64,000 nt of DNA, from NCBI RefSeq assembly GCF_008698145.1, contig NZ_RZNZ01000017.1, positions 1 through 64,000 on the forward strand, given 5' to 3'. Below, piece after piece: positions 42,335-53,482 of the stretch; the stretch's first letter is position 1; each line of letters begins with the position of its first letter. The DNA is from Bifidobacterium vespertilionis. Lineage in GTDB: Bacteria; Actinomycetota; Actinomycetes; Actinomycetales; Bifidobacteriaceae. A program made the position numbers and the translations under genes. Under the pieces are notes generated by a model that saw only the letters and a list, made by a program, of their open reading frames with translations, ran no database searches and had not been told where the DNA came from.

Positions 42335-43639
42335 GAAGTAGTACGGCACCTCGAACAGCAGCATGCACCCCCAGCCGATCGCGCAGGCGAAGCTGATGCC
42401 GTACATGCCCAGGTGCGGGATCAGGATCCATGTGAGCAGCGCGCGCAGCGAGGCCTGGATGAATGTGGAGATGAGCGTGACGGACATGTTGCCCATGCCA
42501 CGGAAGAAGCCCTGAATGCCGTTCGTGAACGACGGGAACAGGTAGAACAGCGCCATGGTGGTGAGGTACTGGCAGCCCAGATCCACCACGCGCGTCTGGT
42601 CCGGCGTCACGAACAGGCCCATGATCGGCCGGTTCAGCACGAGCACCGCAACGCCAATGAGTACCCAATAGACGAATTCCAATCGCAATCCCGCACGAAA
42701 CCCCGGGCGGATCCGCTCGATCCTCCCGGCGCCGCGGTTCTGCGCCACATAGGTGGTGATGCCGTGCGAGATGCTCTGCTGCGGGGTGAACGCGAAATCG
42801 TCCACGCGCGTGACGGCGTTGAACGCGGCGATCACATCCACGCCCAATGTGTTCACCGCGCTCTGGATGATGAGCTTGCAGATCGGCTGGATGGACTGCT
42901 GCAGCGCGGTCACCGAGCCGTACTTCCAGATCACACCCAGCAGCGCCCCGTCCACGCGCCACTCGCCCCGGCGCACCCGGAAATCCGGCATGCGGCGGAT
43001 CATCGCCGCGGCCGTGGCGACGGCGGCGAACCCCTGGGCGAGCACGTCGGTCAGTGCGGCCCAATCAATGCCGAATCCGAGCCAGCCAATGCACACCGCG
43101 TCCAGCACGGCGTTGAGCCCAATCGCCACGCTCAGATACGTGAGCGGGGTTTTGGAGTCGCCCGCGCTTTTGAGGGCCGCCGCCAACGCGTTGTAGCAGT
43201 AAGTGAACGGGACGCCCAAAAAGGTGATACGCATGTAGGTGCCGGTCATGGCGAGCACCTCGGAGGGCACGTTGAGCAGCCTGAGCAGCGGCCCGGCGAA
43301 CGCGATGCCGGCGGCGGCGATGACGATGGAGGCCGCGAGCCCGGTGATGAGCGTGGTGGCGAGCGCCCGACGGAACCGGCCGTAGTCGCGCGCGCCGAAG
43401 CATTCGCTCATGAGCACGCCGGCGCCCATGGTAAGTCCGGAGATGCCCAAGATCAGGAGGTTCATGACGGGGCTGGCCATGCCGGTGGCGGCGAGCGCCT
43501 CCTTGCCGATGAACCGTCCCACGATGATCGCGTCGAAGGCGTTGTACGACAGCTGCAGCACGTTGCCGAGCACCAGCGGCACGGCGTAGTTGATCAGATG
43601 GCCGGTGGGTTTGCCCGCGGTCATGTCGATGGTGGGCAT
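42296..43639 (-). CDS. MATE-family exporter
   Basis: A 447 aa membrane antiporter with about 12 helices (opening MPTIDMTAGKPTGHLINYAV then PLVLGNVLQ). Typical MATE features are LILGISGLTMGAGVLMSECFG and, in the second half, TPQQSISHGITTYVAQNRGAG. It belongs to the MatE/DinF-like branch; the substrate is unknown. GAAAGGAGCGC precedes ATG 43639 (an in-frame ATG at 43666 lacks a site). It is not closely similar in wording to the MATE protein at 457-1854. Its 3' end lies inside a duplicated palindrome, so its last residues may not be ancestral. Confidence 0.9.
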   Translation of the reverse strand: MPTIDMTAGKPTGHLINYAVPLVLGNVLQLSYNAFDAIIVGRFIGKEALAATGMASPVMNLLILGISGLTMGAGVLMSECFGARDYGRFRRALATTLITGLAASIVIAAAGIAFAGPLLRLLNVPSEVLAMTGTYMRITFLGVPFTYCYNALAAALKSAGDSKTPLTYLSVAIGLNAVLDAVCIGWLGFGIDWAALTDVLAQGFAAVATAAAMIRRMPDFRVRRGEWRVDGALLGVIWKYGSVTALQQSIQPICKLIIQSAVNTLGVDVIAAFNAVTRVDDFAFTPQQSISHGITTYVAQNRGAGRIERIRPGFRAGLRLEFVYWVLIGVAVLVLNRPIMGLFVTPDQTRVVDLGCQYLTTMALFYLFPSFTNGIQGFFRGMGNMSVTLISTFIQASLRALLTWILIPHLGMYGISFACAIGWGCMLLFEVPYYFISGSRNFRQVIA

Positions 43640-43772
43640 CGCGCTCCTTTCCCGCATTCCGCCCACCGAGCGTAGTCACGTCGCGTGCAGCCCGGCCCCG
43701 CTTTGCCCGCGTTTTCATCGGCCGGCAGGCCGATGGCCGAATACAGTCCGAATACAGTCCGAATACGTCAAA

Positions 43773-43804
43773 GCCCCTCCGTGAAGGGTGAAACACGGAG
43801 GGGC
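43773..43804 (-). terminator. Terminator-like hairpin after the GPH transporter gene
   Basis: On the minus strand, GCCCCTCCGTG...CACGGAGGGGC (43804 down to 43773), an 11-bp stem with about 10 nt of loop, is followed by TTTGAC. It lies about 110 bp beyond the transporter stop. Confidence 0.7.
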
Positions 43805-43912
43805 CTCAACGTTCCCCGAGGACAGTTTTCCGATTCTGGCAGCGAATTCGGACGGGGACGTGTGGGTTCGGCGGCGGGACGGGCCCGCAGCCGATCATGA
43901 GGATGGCGGCGA

Positions 43913-45331
43913 TCAGGCCTCGTTCAGCTCGGCGGCGGCCTTGGCGTGGCGCTCGGCCAGCTCGGCCTTGATCTGCGGCTCCATCTTCTCGAACTTGCGG
44001 TAGAAGCACATGATCACACCGACGATGACGTACACGATCACCGGCAGCCAGATGAAGCAGAAGCTGATGGCGTCCTGCGCGGACTGGGACTGGGTCTCCA
44101 GGTTCGCGTCGTAGCCGGCCGCGCCCATGATCTCCAGCGGCAGGAAGGCGCCGAAGCCGGAGCCGACCTGGATGCAGAAGGCGGAGCCGACGGCGGTCAG
44201 GAAGCCGGCCGCATGGATGCCGGTCTTCCACTCGCCGTAATCGACGGTGTCGGCCAGCATGCCGAACGGCATGCCGATGGCGATGGCGGCGCCGAGCACG
44301 CCGACGGTCCAGAAGACCACCAGCAGCGGGACGTTGGTGCCGGCCAGCGGCATGAGGGCCTGGCCCAGACCGCCGATGACAAGGCCGATGATCATGGTCA
44401 GCGTCTTGTTCTTGGTCTTGTTGGCGATGATCGGCATGGCGATGGTGCCGATCAGGCCGATGACCTGCACGCCGTTGAAGATGGAGGTCAGGTCGCGGTT
44501 GTTGAGCACGTACTGGGCATAGTAGGTGGACACGCCGTTACGGGTGGACTGGGCGATCCAGTAAATGAGGAAGGCGACCACGAGGATGATCCACGGCCAG
44601 TTGCCCTTGGCGGCCTTGAGGGAGTCCTTCAGCGGGATCGGCTTGTTGAGTTCGGGGTGGTAGTTGTGCTCGGTGAGGTTCTTGAAGGAGAACAGGAGCA
44701 GGATGATGGCGACAATGCCCCAGATCGCGGTGACGATCATGAAGCCGGTCTTGTCACCGCCGCCGAACTGCACGCCGAACCAGCCGACCAGCGAGATGGT
44801 GAAGGACGAAGTGATGAAGGAGCCGATCTGGCCGCCGGCCATGCGGAAGGAGTTGGCGTTGTTGCGCTCGGTCGGGTCGTCGGTGAGGTTCGGCAGGATG
44901 GCGGTGATCGGCGTCTGGATGCCGGTGTAGACGGCGCCGGCGGCCAGGATGTAGGTGATCAGGGCGTACCAGAACTTCGGGGCACCGTCGGGCAGGCTCG
45001 GGGCGGTGAACGCGATGAAGACGGTGACTGCGAACGGGACGCACAGCCACAGGAACCACGGGCGGCTCTGACCCCATTTGGTGTTGGTGTGGTCGACGAT
45101 CGAGCCCCACACGACGGCGGAGATCGCGTCGGCGAAGCGGGCGACCAGCAGGATCGTGCCCGCGCCGAGCGCTCCGGCGGCCGGGATGTGGAACACGTTG
45201 GTGTAGAAGTACATGATGTACGAGGAGATCGTCACGTACAGCAGGTTGCCTGCCATATCGGTGAAGGAGTATGCGATCTTCTCCTTTGTGGTCAGCTTGA
45301 TCGCCGAGGCGGTCCGGGTTGCTGCGCTCAT
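43913..45331 (-). CDS. GPH-family sugar symporter
   Basis: A 472 aa major-facilitator-superfamily transporter of the glycoside-pentoside-hexuronide (GPH:cation symporter) family with 12 helices. The hallmarks are KEKIAYSFTDMAGNLLYVTI at the N terminus, FADAISAVVWGSIVDHTNTKWG, and RNNANSFRMAGGQIGSFIT. In its setting, directly downstream of a GH127 gene and under an adjacent LacI, it most likely imports arabinose-containing oligosaccharides. ATG 45331 follows AAGGGAACT; an upstream ATG at 45346 has no site. A strong hairpin lies in the 140-bp gap to GH127. Confidence 0.92.
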   Translation of the reverse strand: MSAATRTASAIKLTTKEKIAYSFTDMAGNLLYVTISSYIMYFYTNVFHIPAAGALGAGTILLVARFADAISAVVWGSIVDHTNTKWGQSRPWFLWLCVPFAVTVFIAFTAPSLPDGAPKFWYALITYILAAGAVYTGIQTPITAILPNLTDDPTERNNANSFRMAGGQIGSFITSSFTISLVGWFGVQFGGGDKTGFMIVTAIWGIVAIILLLFSFKNLTEHNYHPELNKPIPLKDSLKAAKGNWPWIILVVAFLIYWIAQSTRNGVSTYYAQYVLNNRDLTSIFNGVQVIGLIGTIAMPIIANKTKNKTLTMIIGLVIGGLGQALMPLAGTNVPLLVVFWTVGVLGAAIAIGMPFGMLADTVDYGEWKTGIHAAGFLTAVGSAFCIQVGSGFGAFLPLEIMGAAGYDANLETQSQSAQDAISFCFIWLPVIVYVIVGVIMCFYRKFEKMEPQIKAELAERHAKAAAELNEA

Positions 45332-45390
45332 AGTTCCCTTCTTCATTGATTGTCGGTTATGAGAGATTCGGTTGGATTTGGTTATAGGGC

Positions 45391-45436
45391 CCCCTTACCC
45401 CCGTGGCGGAGAGGTTCCGCATCGCGGGGGAAGGGG
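45391..45436 (-). other. Intercistronic hairpin between GH127 and GPH genes
   Basis: CCCCTTACCCCCG (45391-45403) pairs with CGGGGG-AAGGGG (45425-45436, one bulge), about 20 nt of loop. It sits 37 bp after the GH127 stop and may reduce readthrough into the transporter gene. Confidence 0.6.
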
Positions 45437-45472
45437 ACGAAATCTTGAATTGTCGGCGGGGTTCGGCCCGGA

Positions 45473-47470
45473 TCAGAAGTCGGAGTCGAACCAGACCTGC
45501 ATCTGGCCCTCCTCGCGGTTGGCCCACGCGTAGTACGGCACGAGCTTGAGGTCGTAGGACTTCTCCCCCACCGGGTGCTCGCTCACGTCGGCGTACAGCG
45601 GGAAGTCGGCGTCGTCGTGCGTGCGCTTGACGGCCGGCAGCGTGATGACCTCAACGCCGTCCAGTTCGCCGAAATGGTACTCGGCCTTGGCCTTCTCGGC
45701 GCTGTGGCTGTCGAGGCGGTAGTTCCACAGCGGGGCGGAGTTGTCCGCCTCCTCGGCGCAGAACACGATCGGTCCGCGCATCACGGCGACCTTGCCCACA
45801 TCGTGGCGGGCCAGGGTCTTGGAGCGCATGAACTTCACGGCCATGTCCAGATCGAGCGTGATCTCGGTGGTGCCGGCGGTCACCTCGATCGAAACGAAGC
45901 CGTTGTCCACGGGCAGGCGGCGGGCGTCCTCGCCGTTGATGGTCATCTCGTGGCGGGATGCGGACCAGGACGGGATGCGGACCAGGAACTCCACCGGATC
46001 GGCGCCCTCGGGCACGGTCACGGTGAACTCGATGTGGCCGTCCCACGGGAAGTTGGACTTCTGGGAGACCTTCACGCCGTCAAAGAACTCGGCGTCGTTC
46101 GCGATGAACTGGTGGGCGATGATCTCGCGGCGGTCCTCGTGCACGGTGTACAGGTAGCGGTCCACCGAGGCGATCAGGCGGGCGATGTTGGCCGGGCAGC
46201 AGGCGCAACCGAACCATTCGGCGCGGTGCATGAGCACGTGCGCGCGGTCCGGGTTGTGGCGGGAGGCCTCCGGATCGGCCTCGAGGGCGTTGACGTAGTA
46301 GAAGTGCTTGCCATCCAGCGCGATGCCGGCGATCGAGCCGTTGAACAGCTCCTTCTCCAGCACGTCCGCGTATTCGCCCTTGGTTTCGAGCTCAAGCATC
46401 TGGCGGGCCAGGAAGCTCATGGCCACGGAGGCGCAGGTCTCGCCGTACATGGTGTCGTTCGGCAGGTCGTAGTCGTAGGTGAACGCCTCGCCATTGTGGG
46501 TGGAACCCACGCCACCGGTGATGTACATGCGGCGGCGGACGATGTTGGTCCACAGGCGCTCGGCGGTCTCGGCGAGCTCCTTGTCGCCGGTCAGACGGGC
46601 CACATGCGCCACGCCGGTGAGCATGTAGCCCACGCGCACGGCATGGCCTTCGGCGGTCTGCTGCTGGCGGATCGGGCGGGCGGTCTGCGTGTATTCGTGG
46701 GTCCAGCCGCGCATCTGCGGGAAGATGTCCGTGGAGCCGTCGCCGATCTTGGCGTTCTGCTTGTCGTAGAAGCTTGGATCCTTGCCGCGCACGTCGATGA
46801 AGAACTTGGCCAGATCGAGGTACTTGCGCTCCTTGGTGACCTCGTACAGGCGGGCCAGGGCCAGCTCGATCTCCGGATGTCCGTCGGCGCCGGGGATCTT
46901 GCCATCCTCCTCGCCGAAGTTGGCGTCCAGGCAGTCGGCCATCTTGCGCGCAACATTCAGCGCCTGCTCGTTGCCGGTGACCTCGTAGTACGCCACAGCG
47001 GCCTCGATGTAGTGGCCCATCACATACATCTCGTGCGACTGCTGGATCTGGCTGAACCGCTCGCGGGTGGCGAACGCGCCGGACTTGATGATGTACGGGG
47101 TGTCCAGATAGCCATCCTCGCGCTGGGCGCGGGCGATCAGGTCCACGAGGTTGTCGCACAGGGCCTTGAGCTGCTCGTCGGACTCGTAGGCCAGCGAGTA
47201 CGCGGCCTCCTCGAGCCACTTGTACACGTCGGAATCCTGGAAGACGAAGCCCTTGAAGTCGCCCTGCTCGTCACCGGCCGCGATGCGCAGGTTGCGCACG
47301 GCACGGCTGTAGTGGGGGTCGATGTCCTGCTTGGCGCCCGAAGGATCCTGCGGGATGTCGATCTTCTGCTCGTCGTTGATGACCGCCCACTGGTAGGGGA
47401 TCACCTCCTTGGCCACATTTTCGCGATACCTGCGCCAGAACGGCGAGGTCACGGTCACATGCGCGCTCAT
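45473..47470 (-). CDS. GH127 beta-L-arabinofuranosidase
   Basis: A 665 aa enzyme matching HypBA1 of B. longum closely by eye (MSAHVTVTSPFWRRYRENVA, DGYLDTPYIIKSGAFATRER, QSHEMYVMGHYIEAAVAYYE). The zinc-thiolate site is present: Glu344 and Cys346 (MYGETCAS) and Cys424-Cys425 (GCACCPANIAR), with an acid/base Glu328 in NGEAFTYDYD. It releases L-arabinose from beta-linked arabinofuranosides, for example from hydroxyproline-rich glycoproteins or other plant glycans. ATG 47470 follows GAAAGGACCGAC. A divergent lacI gene shares its promoter region; the palindrome at 47615-47632 is the likely operator. Confidence 0.95.
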   Translation of the reverse strand: MSAHVTVTSPFWRRYRENVAKEVIPYQWAVINDEQKIDIPQDPSGAKQDIDPHYSRAVRNLRIAAGDEQGDFKGFVFQDSDVYKWLEEAAYSLAYESDEQLKALCDNLVDLIARAQREDGYLDTPYIIKSGAFATRERFSQIQQSHEMYVMGHYIEAAVAYYEVTGNEQALNVARKMADCLDANFGEEDGKIPGADGHPEIELALARLYEVTKERKYLDLAKFFIDVRGKDPSFYDKQNAKIGDGSTDIFPQMRGWTHEYTQTARPIRQQQTAEGHAVRVGYMLTGVAHVARLTGDKELAETAERLWTNIVRRRMYITGGVGSTHNGEAFTYDYDLPNDTMYGETCASVAMSFLARQMLELETKGEYADVLEKELFNGSIAGIALDGKHFYYVNALEADPEASRHNPDRAHVLMHRAEWFGCACCPANIARLIASVDRYLYTVHEDRREIIAHQFIANDAEFFDGVKVSQKSNFPWDGHIEFTVTVPEGADPVEFLVRIPSWSASRHEMTINGEDARRLPVDNGFVSIEVTAGTTEITLDLDMAVKFMRSKTLARHDVGKVAVMRGPIVFCAEEADNSAPLWNYRLDSHSAEKAKAEYHFGELDGVEVITLPAVKRTHDDADFPLYADVSEHPVGEKSYDLKLVPYYAWANREEGQMQVWFDSDF

Positions 47471-47614
47471 GTCGGTCCTTTCCACACTGATCGGAATTGG
47501 TCTTGTACGTATTGCGTTGCGGTTCGTGCCGCACGGCGCAGGGAACAGCCCGTTTCCTGCGTTCTGATCATGATGGTACGAAGATGAGCGAAGACGATTG
47601 TTGGGGTCTTGCGA

Positions 47615-47632
47615 ATGCGAAAATTTTCGCAT
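47615..47632. promoter_or_regulatory. Perfect 18-bp palindromic operator
   Basis: ATGCGAAAATTTTCGCAT, identical to its reverse complement, lies 12 bp before the lacI start and 145 bp before the GH127 start. This suits LacI binding and joint control of both divergent genes. The centre is AATT, not the CG seen in many LacI operators. Confidence 0.7.
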
Positions 47633-47644
47633 ATTGTGGCCATT

Positions 47645-48736
47645 ATGGACACTGAGGAAGGGAAGCGGCGTTCGGCCCGGCCCACGTTGCGGGACGTGGC
47701 GCGACGGGCCAATGTGTCCGTGGCGACGGCATCCAAGGCGCTCCGGGGCACGGACAGGGTTTCGGCGGCCACCACGCGCTTGGTGCAGTCGGCGGCCCGC
47801 GAACTGGGATACCGCAAATCGACCGATCGGCGCGCGCAGGATGGGAGCCCGGCGGCGGGCGGCTCGGGCCTGGTGGGGCTGATCACCTCGGACTACAACG
47901 GCCGGTTCGCCTTGCCGATGCTCACCGGCGCGGAAAGCACGCTGGGCGCCTCCAACCATGCGGCCCTGCTCATGAGCTCGCATGGCCGGCCGGCATTGGA
48001 GCAAAGCCACATCGACCAGCTGGCCGCCCGCGGCGTGGACGGCCTGATCGTGGTGGGCGACACCTCGAACGCGCGCCTGCCGCTCAAACCGTCCACCACG
48101 ATGGGCCTGCCGGTGGTCTACACGTACGACCCGTCCACCGATCCGGACGACTGCAGCGTGGTGTGCGACAACGTGGGAGCCGGCGCGCAGGCGATCGAAT
48201 ACCTGCTGAGCCTGAGGCGCCGGTACATCGCCGTGATCGCCGGCCCGGAGGATTTCCAAGCCGCGCACGATCGCGTGAAAGGGGCCTGGCGCACGTTCAC
48301 GCTGTACGATTTCCGCCCCGTCGCGGTGCTGTACGACTCATGGAGCGAGGAGTGGGGCGAGCGGGCGGCACGCGTGCTGGTGGAGCGATACCCCCATCTG
48401 GATGCGATCTACGCCCTGAGCGACGAGATCGCGCGAGGGGCCGTCCGAGGACTGATGGCGATCGGCAAGCACGTGCCGCAGGATGTGGCGGTGATCGGGC
48501 ACGACAACTGGTTCGTGTTCTGCTCGAACGCGCATCCCACGCTCACCACGTTCGACAACAACATCGCGCTGATCGGCAAAACGGCCGCGAAGTGCCTGCT
48601 CGATGCGATCCGCGGGCACCCGCATCACGGCGTCATCACCGTGGAATGCCCGATGATCGTGCGCGAGTCCACCGAGATGACGCGCAAGACAACGTTGGAA
48701 AGCACCGATCGCATCTTCCGGCGCAACACGGCATGA
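47645..48736 (+). CDS. LacI-family regulator of the arabinofuranosidase locus
   Basis: A 363 aa LacI/GalR repressor: HTH LRDVARRANVSVATASKALR, then a sensor domain (GLITSDYNGRFALPMLTGAE, VSERYPHLDAIYALSDEIARGAV-like, VAVIGHDNWFVFCSNAHPTLTTF). The N-terminal 15 residues precede the HTH, so the ATG at 47645 may be followed by a later start; no ribosome site is visible, and ATG 47609 overlaps the operator palindrome. It is divergent from GH127 and 29 bp convergent with hspR. The inducer is presumably an arabinose-derived sugar. Confidence 0.9.
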   Translation: MDTEEGKRRSARPTLRDVARRANVSVATASKALRGTDRVSAATTRLVQSAARELGYRKSTDRRAQDGSPAAGGSGLVGLITSDYNGRFALPMLTGAESTLGASNHAALLMSSHGRPALEQSHIDQLAARGVDGLIVVGDTSNARLPLKPSTTMGLPVVYTYDPSTDPDDCSVVCDNVGAGAQAIEYLLSLRRRYIAVIAGPEDFQAAHDRVKGAWRTFTLYDFRPVAVLYDSWSEEWGERAARVLVERYPHLDAIYALSDEIARGAVRGLMAIGKHVPQDVAVIGHDNWFVFCSNAHPTLTTFDNNIALIGKTAAKCLLDAIRGHPHHGVITVECPMIVRESTEMTRKTTLESTDRIFRRNTA

Positions 48737-48765
48737 ACCGAACGCCGGCCGAGAAACGGGCTGCC

Positions 48766-49359
48766 CTACAGCTCCGGCTGCCAGACCACCATGGTGGTCT
48801 GGGCCACGGCGTGGGCCGGAAGCGCCGGCGGCAGCAGAAGCGATTCCTCCTGCGAGGCCGGACCGGCGGTGATTTCGCGGGCATGGGCATGGATTTCGTG
48901 CCGCCACATGCGCGCGCGACGGGAGCGCTGGACCTCCACAATATCCCCATCCGCATCCGCCGCGAAGATGGACGATCCGGCGGGCCTGCGCAGACGGCGG
49001 ACCTGCCGGCGCAGCTGGCGGTTCTCCTCCTGCAGTTCGAGGATGCGGGTGATGCCCGCGATGTTGATCGACTCGTCCTGGCTCAGATGCTGGGCCTGCA
49101 CAAGGCGGTCCAGATCGCGCAGCGAGTAGCGGCGGGCGCCGCCGCCCGTGCGCTGGGGCTTGACCAGCCCCACGCGATCGTATTGACGCAGGGTCTGCGG
49201 ATGCACGCCGGCGGCCTGGGCCGCCTGCGAGACCGTGAACACGGGCAGATTCACGTCGAAGCCCATGTCGTCCAGATCATCCAATTCCGCGCGGCCCTCC
49301 GTGAGCATGTGGGCGCAGAGGGCGTAGGCCTTGCGGATCTGCTGTGCGATGCGCGCCAT
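48766..49359 (-). CDS. hspR: HspR, MerR-type heat-shock repressor
   Basis: A 197 aa MerR-family repressor that binds HAIR operators with DnaK as corepressor. HTH and wing: VSQAAQAAGVHPQTLRQYDR and VGLVKPQRTGGGARRYSLRD (residues about 43-85), followed by a leucine-rich coiled coil LQEENRQLRRQVRRLRRP. The C-terminal 60 residues are less conserved. GAAAGGAGCGCGGAG precedes the ATG. It is the last gene of dnaK-grpE-dnaJ-hspR. The 139-bp leader has three CTCAAC half-sites (49374-49397), suggesting its own control. Confidence 0.95.
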   Translation of the reverse strand: MARIAQQIRKAYALCAHMLTEGRAELDDLDDMGFDVNLPVFTVSQAAQAAGVHPQTLRQYDRVGLVKPQRTGGGARRYSLRDLDRLVQAQHLSQDESINIAGITRILELQEENRQLRRQVRRLRRPAGSSIFAADADGDIVEVQRSRRARMWRHEIHAHAREITAGPASQEESLLLPPALPAHAVAQTTMVVWQPEL

Positions 49360-49498
49360 CTCCGCGCTCCTTTCTCAACTCTCAACAATGTCTCAACGAT
49401 GTCTCGGCAACGCCCGGCGCGGCCATGCCGGATATACAACGAAAAATGCGCATCCCGGGCGGGGCGCAGGCCCGACGCCCGGGATGGCTGGGAGGGGG

Positions 49499-50512
49499 TT
49501 ACCGTTCTGCGGCGAGTTCCGCGGCGAAGTCGCCGCATGCCTTGCCGAATTCCTTGGCGGCGTGCTTGAGGACCAGTCCCGGCTTGGCGGGCACGTGGAT
49601 CATCACGCGGCCAACCAGGTCGCCCGGCGTGTTGCCACGCTGGACGCCGGCGCCGCCGATGCGCACCTCGGTGCCAGAGGACGAGCCCGCGGGCACCTTG
49701 AAAGTGACCTCGTTGCCGTCGATGTCGTGCGCGGTGACCTTGCCGCCCTCGACGGCCTCGGCGACCGTGATCGGCAGATCCATGACGATGTCACGGCCGC
49801 GCATCTCGAACTTCGGGTCCGATTTGACGGTGACGGCCAGATACAGGTCGCCGTGCGGACCGCCGTTAAGGCCCGCGTGGCCCTTGCCGGCCAGACGGAT
49901 CTTCTGCCCGTCCTTCACGCCGGCGGGGATGTGGGTCTTGAACTTGGACCCGTCCACGCTCAGCGAGACCGTGGCGCCCTTGATCGCCTGACGCAGGGTC
50001 AGCGTGACCTTGGAGTTGCGGTCCTCGCCACGCTTGGGCTGCGGGGCCTCCTCATAGGGCTGCTGGTAGCCGTATCCGCCCGCGGACTGCGGGCCGCCGG
50101 CCGCGCCGCCGAACATCGAGAAGATGTCGTTGAGGTTCGGGTTGCCGCCGCCGGAGGTGGTGAAGCGGATGCGCTGGCCATTGCCGCCCTGACCGCCGAA
50201 CATCCCGCCGAACATGTCGGCGAAGCCGGAGGCGTCGAAGCCGCCCTGGCCGGAGCCGCCGGCGAAGCGGGCGCCGCCCATGCCGAACTGGCGGATGGCG
50301 TCGTACTTCTGGCGCTGCTCCTTGTTGCTCAGCACGTCGTAGGCTTCGGAGATGTCCTTGAACTTCTCCTCCGCCTCCTTGGTCTCGTTGAGGTCCGGGT
50401 GGTACTTGCGCGCCAGCTTGCGGTACGCCTTGGTGATCTCCTGCTCGCTGGCGTCCTTGGAGACACCGAGGACCTTATAGAAATCCTTGCTCAGCCATTC
50501 ATTCTCAGCCAT
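49499..50512 (-). CDS. dnaJ: DnaJ-type co-chaperone without zinc finger
   Basis: A 337 aa J-domain protein: J domain with HPD ([11 protein letters not shown]) at residues about 10-75, a Gly/Phe-rich linker (about 80-165) and the two C-terminal client-binding beta-domains ([20 protein letters not shown] onward). It contains only one Cys and no CXXCXGXG zinc finger, so it is a class II (CbpA-like) J-protein although it sits in the hspR operon. It stimulates the DnaK ATPase. GGAAAGGAGACATGGG precedes the ATG, 80 bp after the grpE stop. Confidence 0.95.
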   Translation of the reverse strand: MAENEWLSKDFYKVLGVSKDASEQEITKAYRKLARKYHPDLNETKEAEEKFKDISEAYDVLSNKEQRQKYDAIRQFGMGGARFAGGSGQGGFDASGFADMFGGMFGGQGGNGQRIRFTTSGGGNPNLNDIFSMFGGAAGGPQSAGGYGYQQPYEEAPQPKRGEDRNSKVTLTLRQAIKGATVSLSVDGSKFKTHIPAGVKDGQKIRLAGKGHAGLNGGPHGDLYLAVTVKSDPKFEMRGRDIVMDLPITVAEAVEGGKVTAHDIDGNEVTFKVPAGSSSGTEVRIGGAGVQRGNTPGDLVGRVMIHVPAKPGLVLKHAAKEFGKACGDFAAELAAER

Positions 50513-50592
50513 CCCATGTCTCCTTTCCTAAAGTGTTCATTCAGTCCTTACGAGAAGGCTCCCCTCGATGGGGAGGGGAGCCGAACCGTGTG

Positions 50593-51234
50593 TCAGTTCT
50601 GCGGGGAGGCGACCACGACGCGGGCGGCGCGGATCACGCGGTCACCGATGCGGTAACCGGCCTCCACGACCGTGTCGACGGTCTCCTTCTCGGCGGACGC
50701 GTCCGGCTTGTGCAGGATCGCGTCGTGACGGGTGGGATCGAAGTCCTCGCCCTTCTCGCCGAACTTCTCGACGCCGAACTTGGCGAAGGCCTTGTCGATC
50801 TTCGCCGCGACGGCGCTCATCGAGTCGTTGAGCTCGCCGTGCTCGCGGATGCGGTCGATGTCGTCGAGGGCGGGCAGCAGCGCGGTGAGCACGTCGATGA
50901 TGCCGTGCTGGCGGAAGCGCTCCTGCTCCTTGGACGCGCGGTTGCGGAAGTTGATGAACTCCGCGCGCTCGCGCTGCAGGGCCTCGAGGTAGTCGGCGGC
51001 CTCCTTCTTGGCCTTGCCCAGCGGGGTCAGGGTGTCATCGCCCTGATCGCCGTCGCCGGCGGGAGCGTCGGCCTTGGGGGCCTGTGCGGGCTCTTCCCCG
51101 GCCGGGGCGGCCTTGGCGGATTCGCCGGCCGCACCGGCGGACGCCGCAGCCGCATCCCCCGAAGCGGGGGACTGCGCCGCGGCATCCGCGTCGGGCAGGT
51201 CGTTCAGGTAGTCGTCCTTGTTGAACTCAGCCAT
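50593..51234 (-). CDS. grpE: GrpE nucleotide exchange factor
   Basis: A 213 aa nucleotide-exchange factor for DnaK. Residues 1-65 are an acidic, Ala-rich tail; residues about 70-130 form the long coiled coil (ADYLEALQRERAEFINFRNR); the C-terminal beta domain ends with AGYRIGDRVIRAARVVVA. ATG 51234 lies 11 bp after dnaK, and translation is probably coupled. The dnaK stop is TAA near GTAAGGGTTCTCGCG. Confidence 0.97.
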   Translation of the reverse strand: MAEFNKDDYLNDLPDADAAAQSPASGDAAAASAGAAGESAKAAPAGEEPAQAPKADAPAGDGDQGDDTLTPLGKAKKEAADYLEALQRERAEFINFRNRASKEQERFRQHGIIDVLTALLPALDDIDRIREHGELNDSMSAVAAKIDKAFAKFGVEKFGEKGEDFDPTRHDAILHKPDASAEKETVDTVVEAGYRIGDRVIRAARVVVASPQN

Positions 51235-51245
51235 CGCGAGAACCC

Positions 51246-53132
<1,887 letters not shown>

Positions 53133-53209
53133 AATGTGCTCCTTTGTTGTTCGTTCGTTCTTACGTTCTTCGCTCAGGTCCCGTCCAGCGGTTCCATCGC
53201 CTTCCAAGA

Positions 53210-53229
53210 CTTGAGCCTACATCACTCAA
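53210..53229 (-). promoter_or_regulatory. HAIR operator (HspR binding site)
   Basis: CTTGAG-CCTACATC-ACTCAA matches the HspR-associated inverted repeat (CTTGAGT-N7-ACTCAAG) with slight changes at the inner arm base. It lies 78-97 bp upstream of dnaK. Half-sites of the same kind precede hspR. The 350 bp from dnaK to the lacI gene (53133-53482) otherwise hold the lacI operators below. Confidence 0.88.
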
Positions 53230-53372
53230 CTTTTGTTCGCAACTTTTTATTCCCGACTTCCCCGAAGATTTCCCCGGGCGCGTCGCGCCGCCGGATCCCG
53301 CGCCGGCCGCCAGAACGCCACGCACGCCCAGGCCCGCCGCGGGCGCCGGCCGCCGCCCGTCCCGAGACACGC

Positions 53373-53393
53373 GTTTGCAGTCGGACTGCCAAC
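53373..53393. promoter_or_regulatory. LacI-type operator of the alpha-glucan locus regulator
   Basis: GTTTGCAGTC-G-GACTGCCAAC is an inverted repeat with one mismatch, and a second GTTTGCAG half-site follows at 53394-53401. The core GTTTGCA is shared with the perfect GTTTGCAAAC palindrome upstream of malE (62034-62043), which supports one regulator for both promoters. Confidence 0.65.
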
Positions 53394-53482
53394 GTTTGCA
53401 GTATGATTGTTTTCTCAGAGAAATCAGCGGTTCCGGCACAGCGGCCGGCAATCGCGGACCACGGGCATGCAGGAGGGCAATC

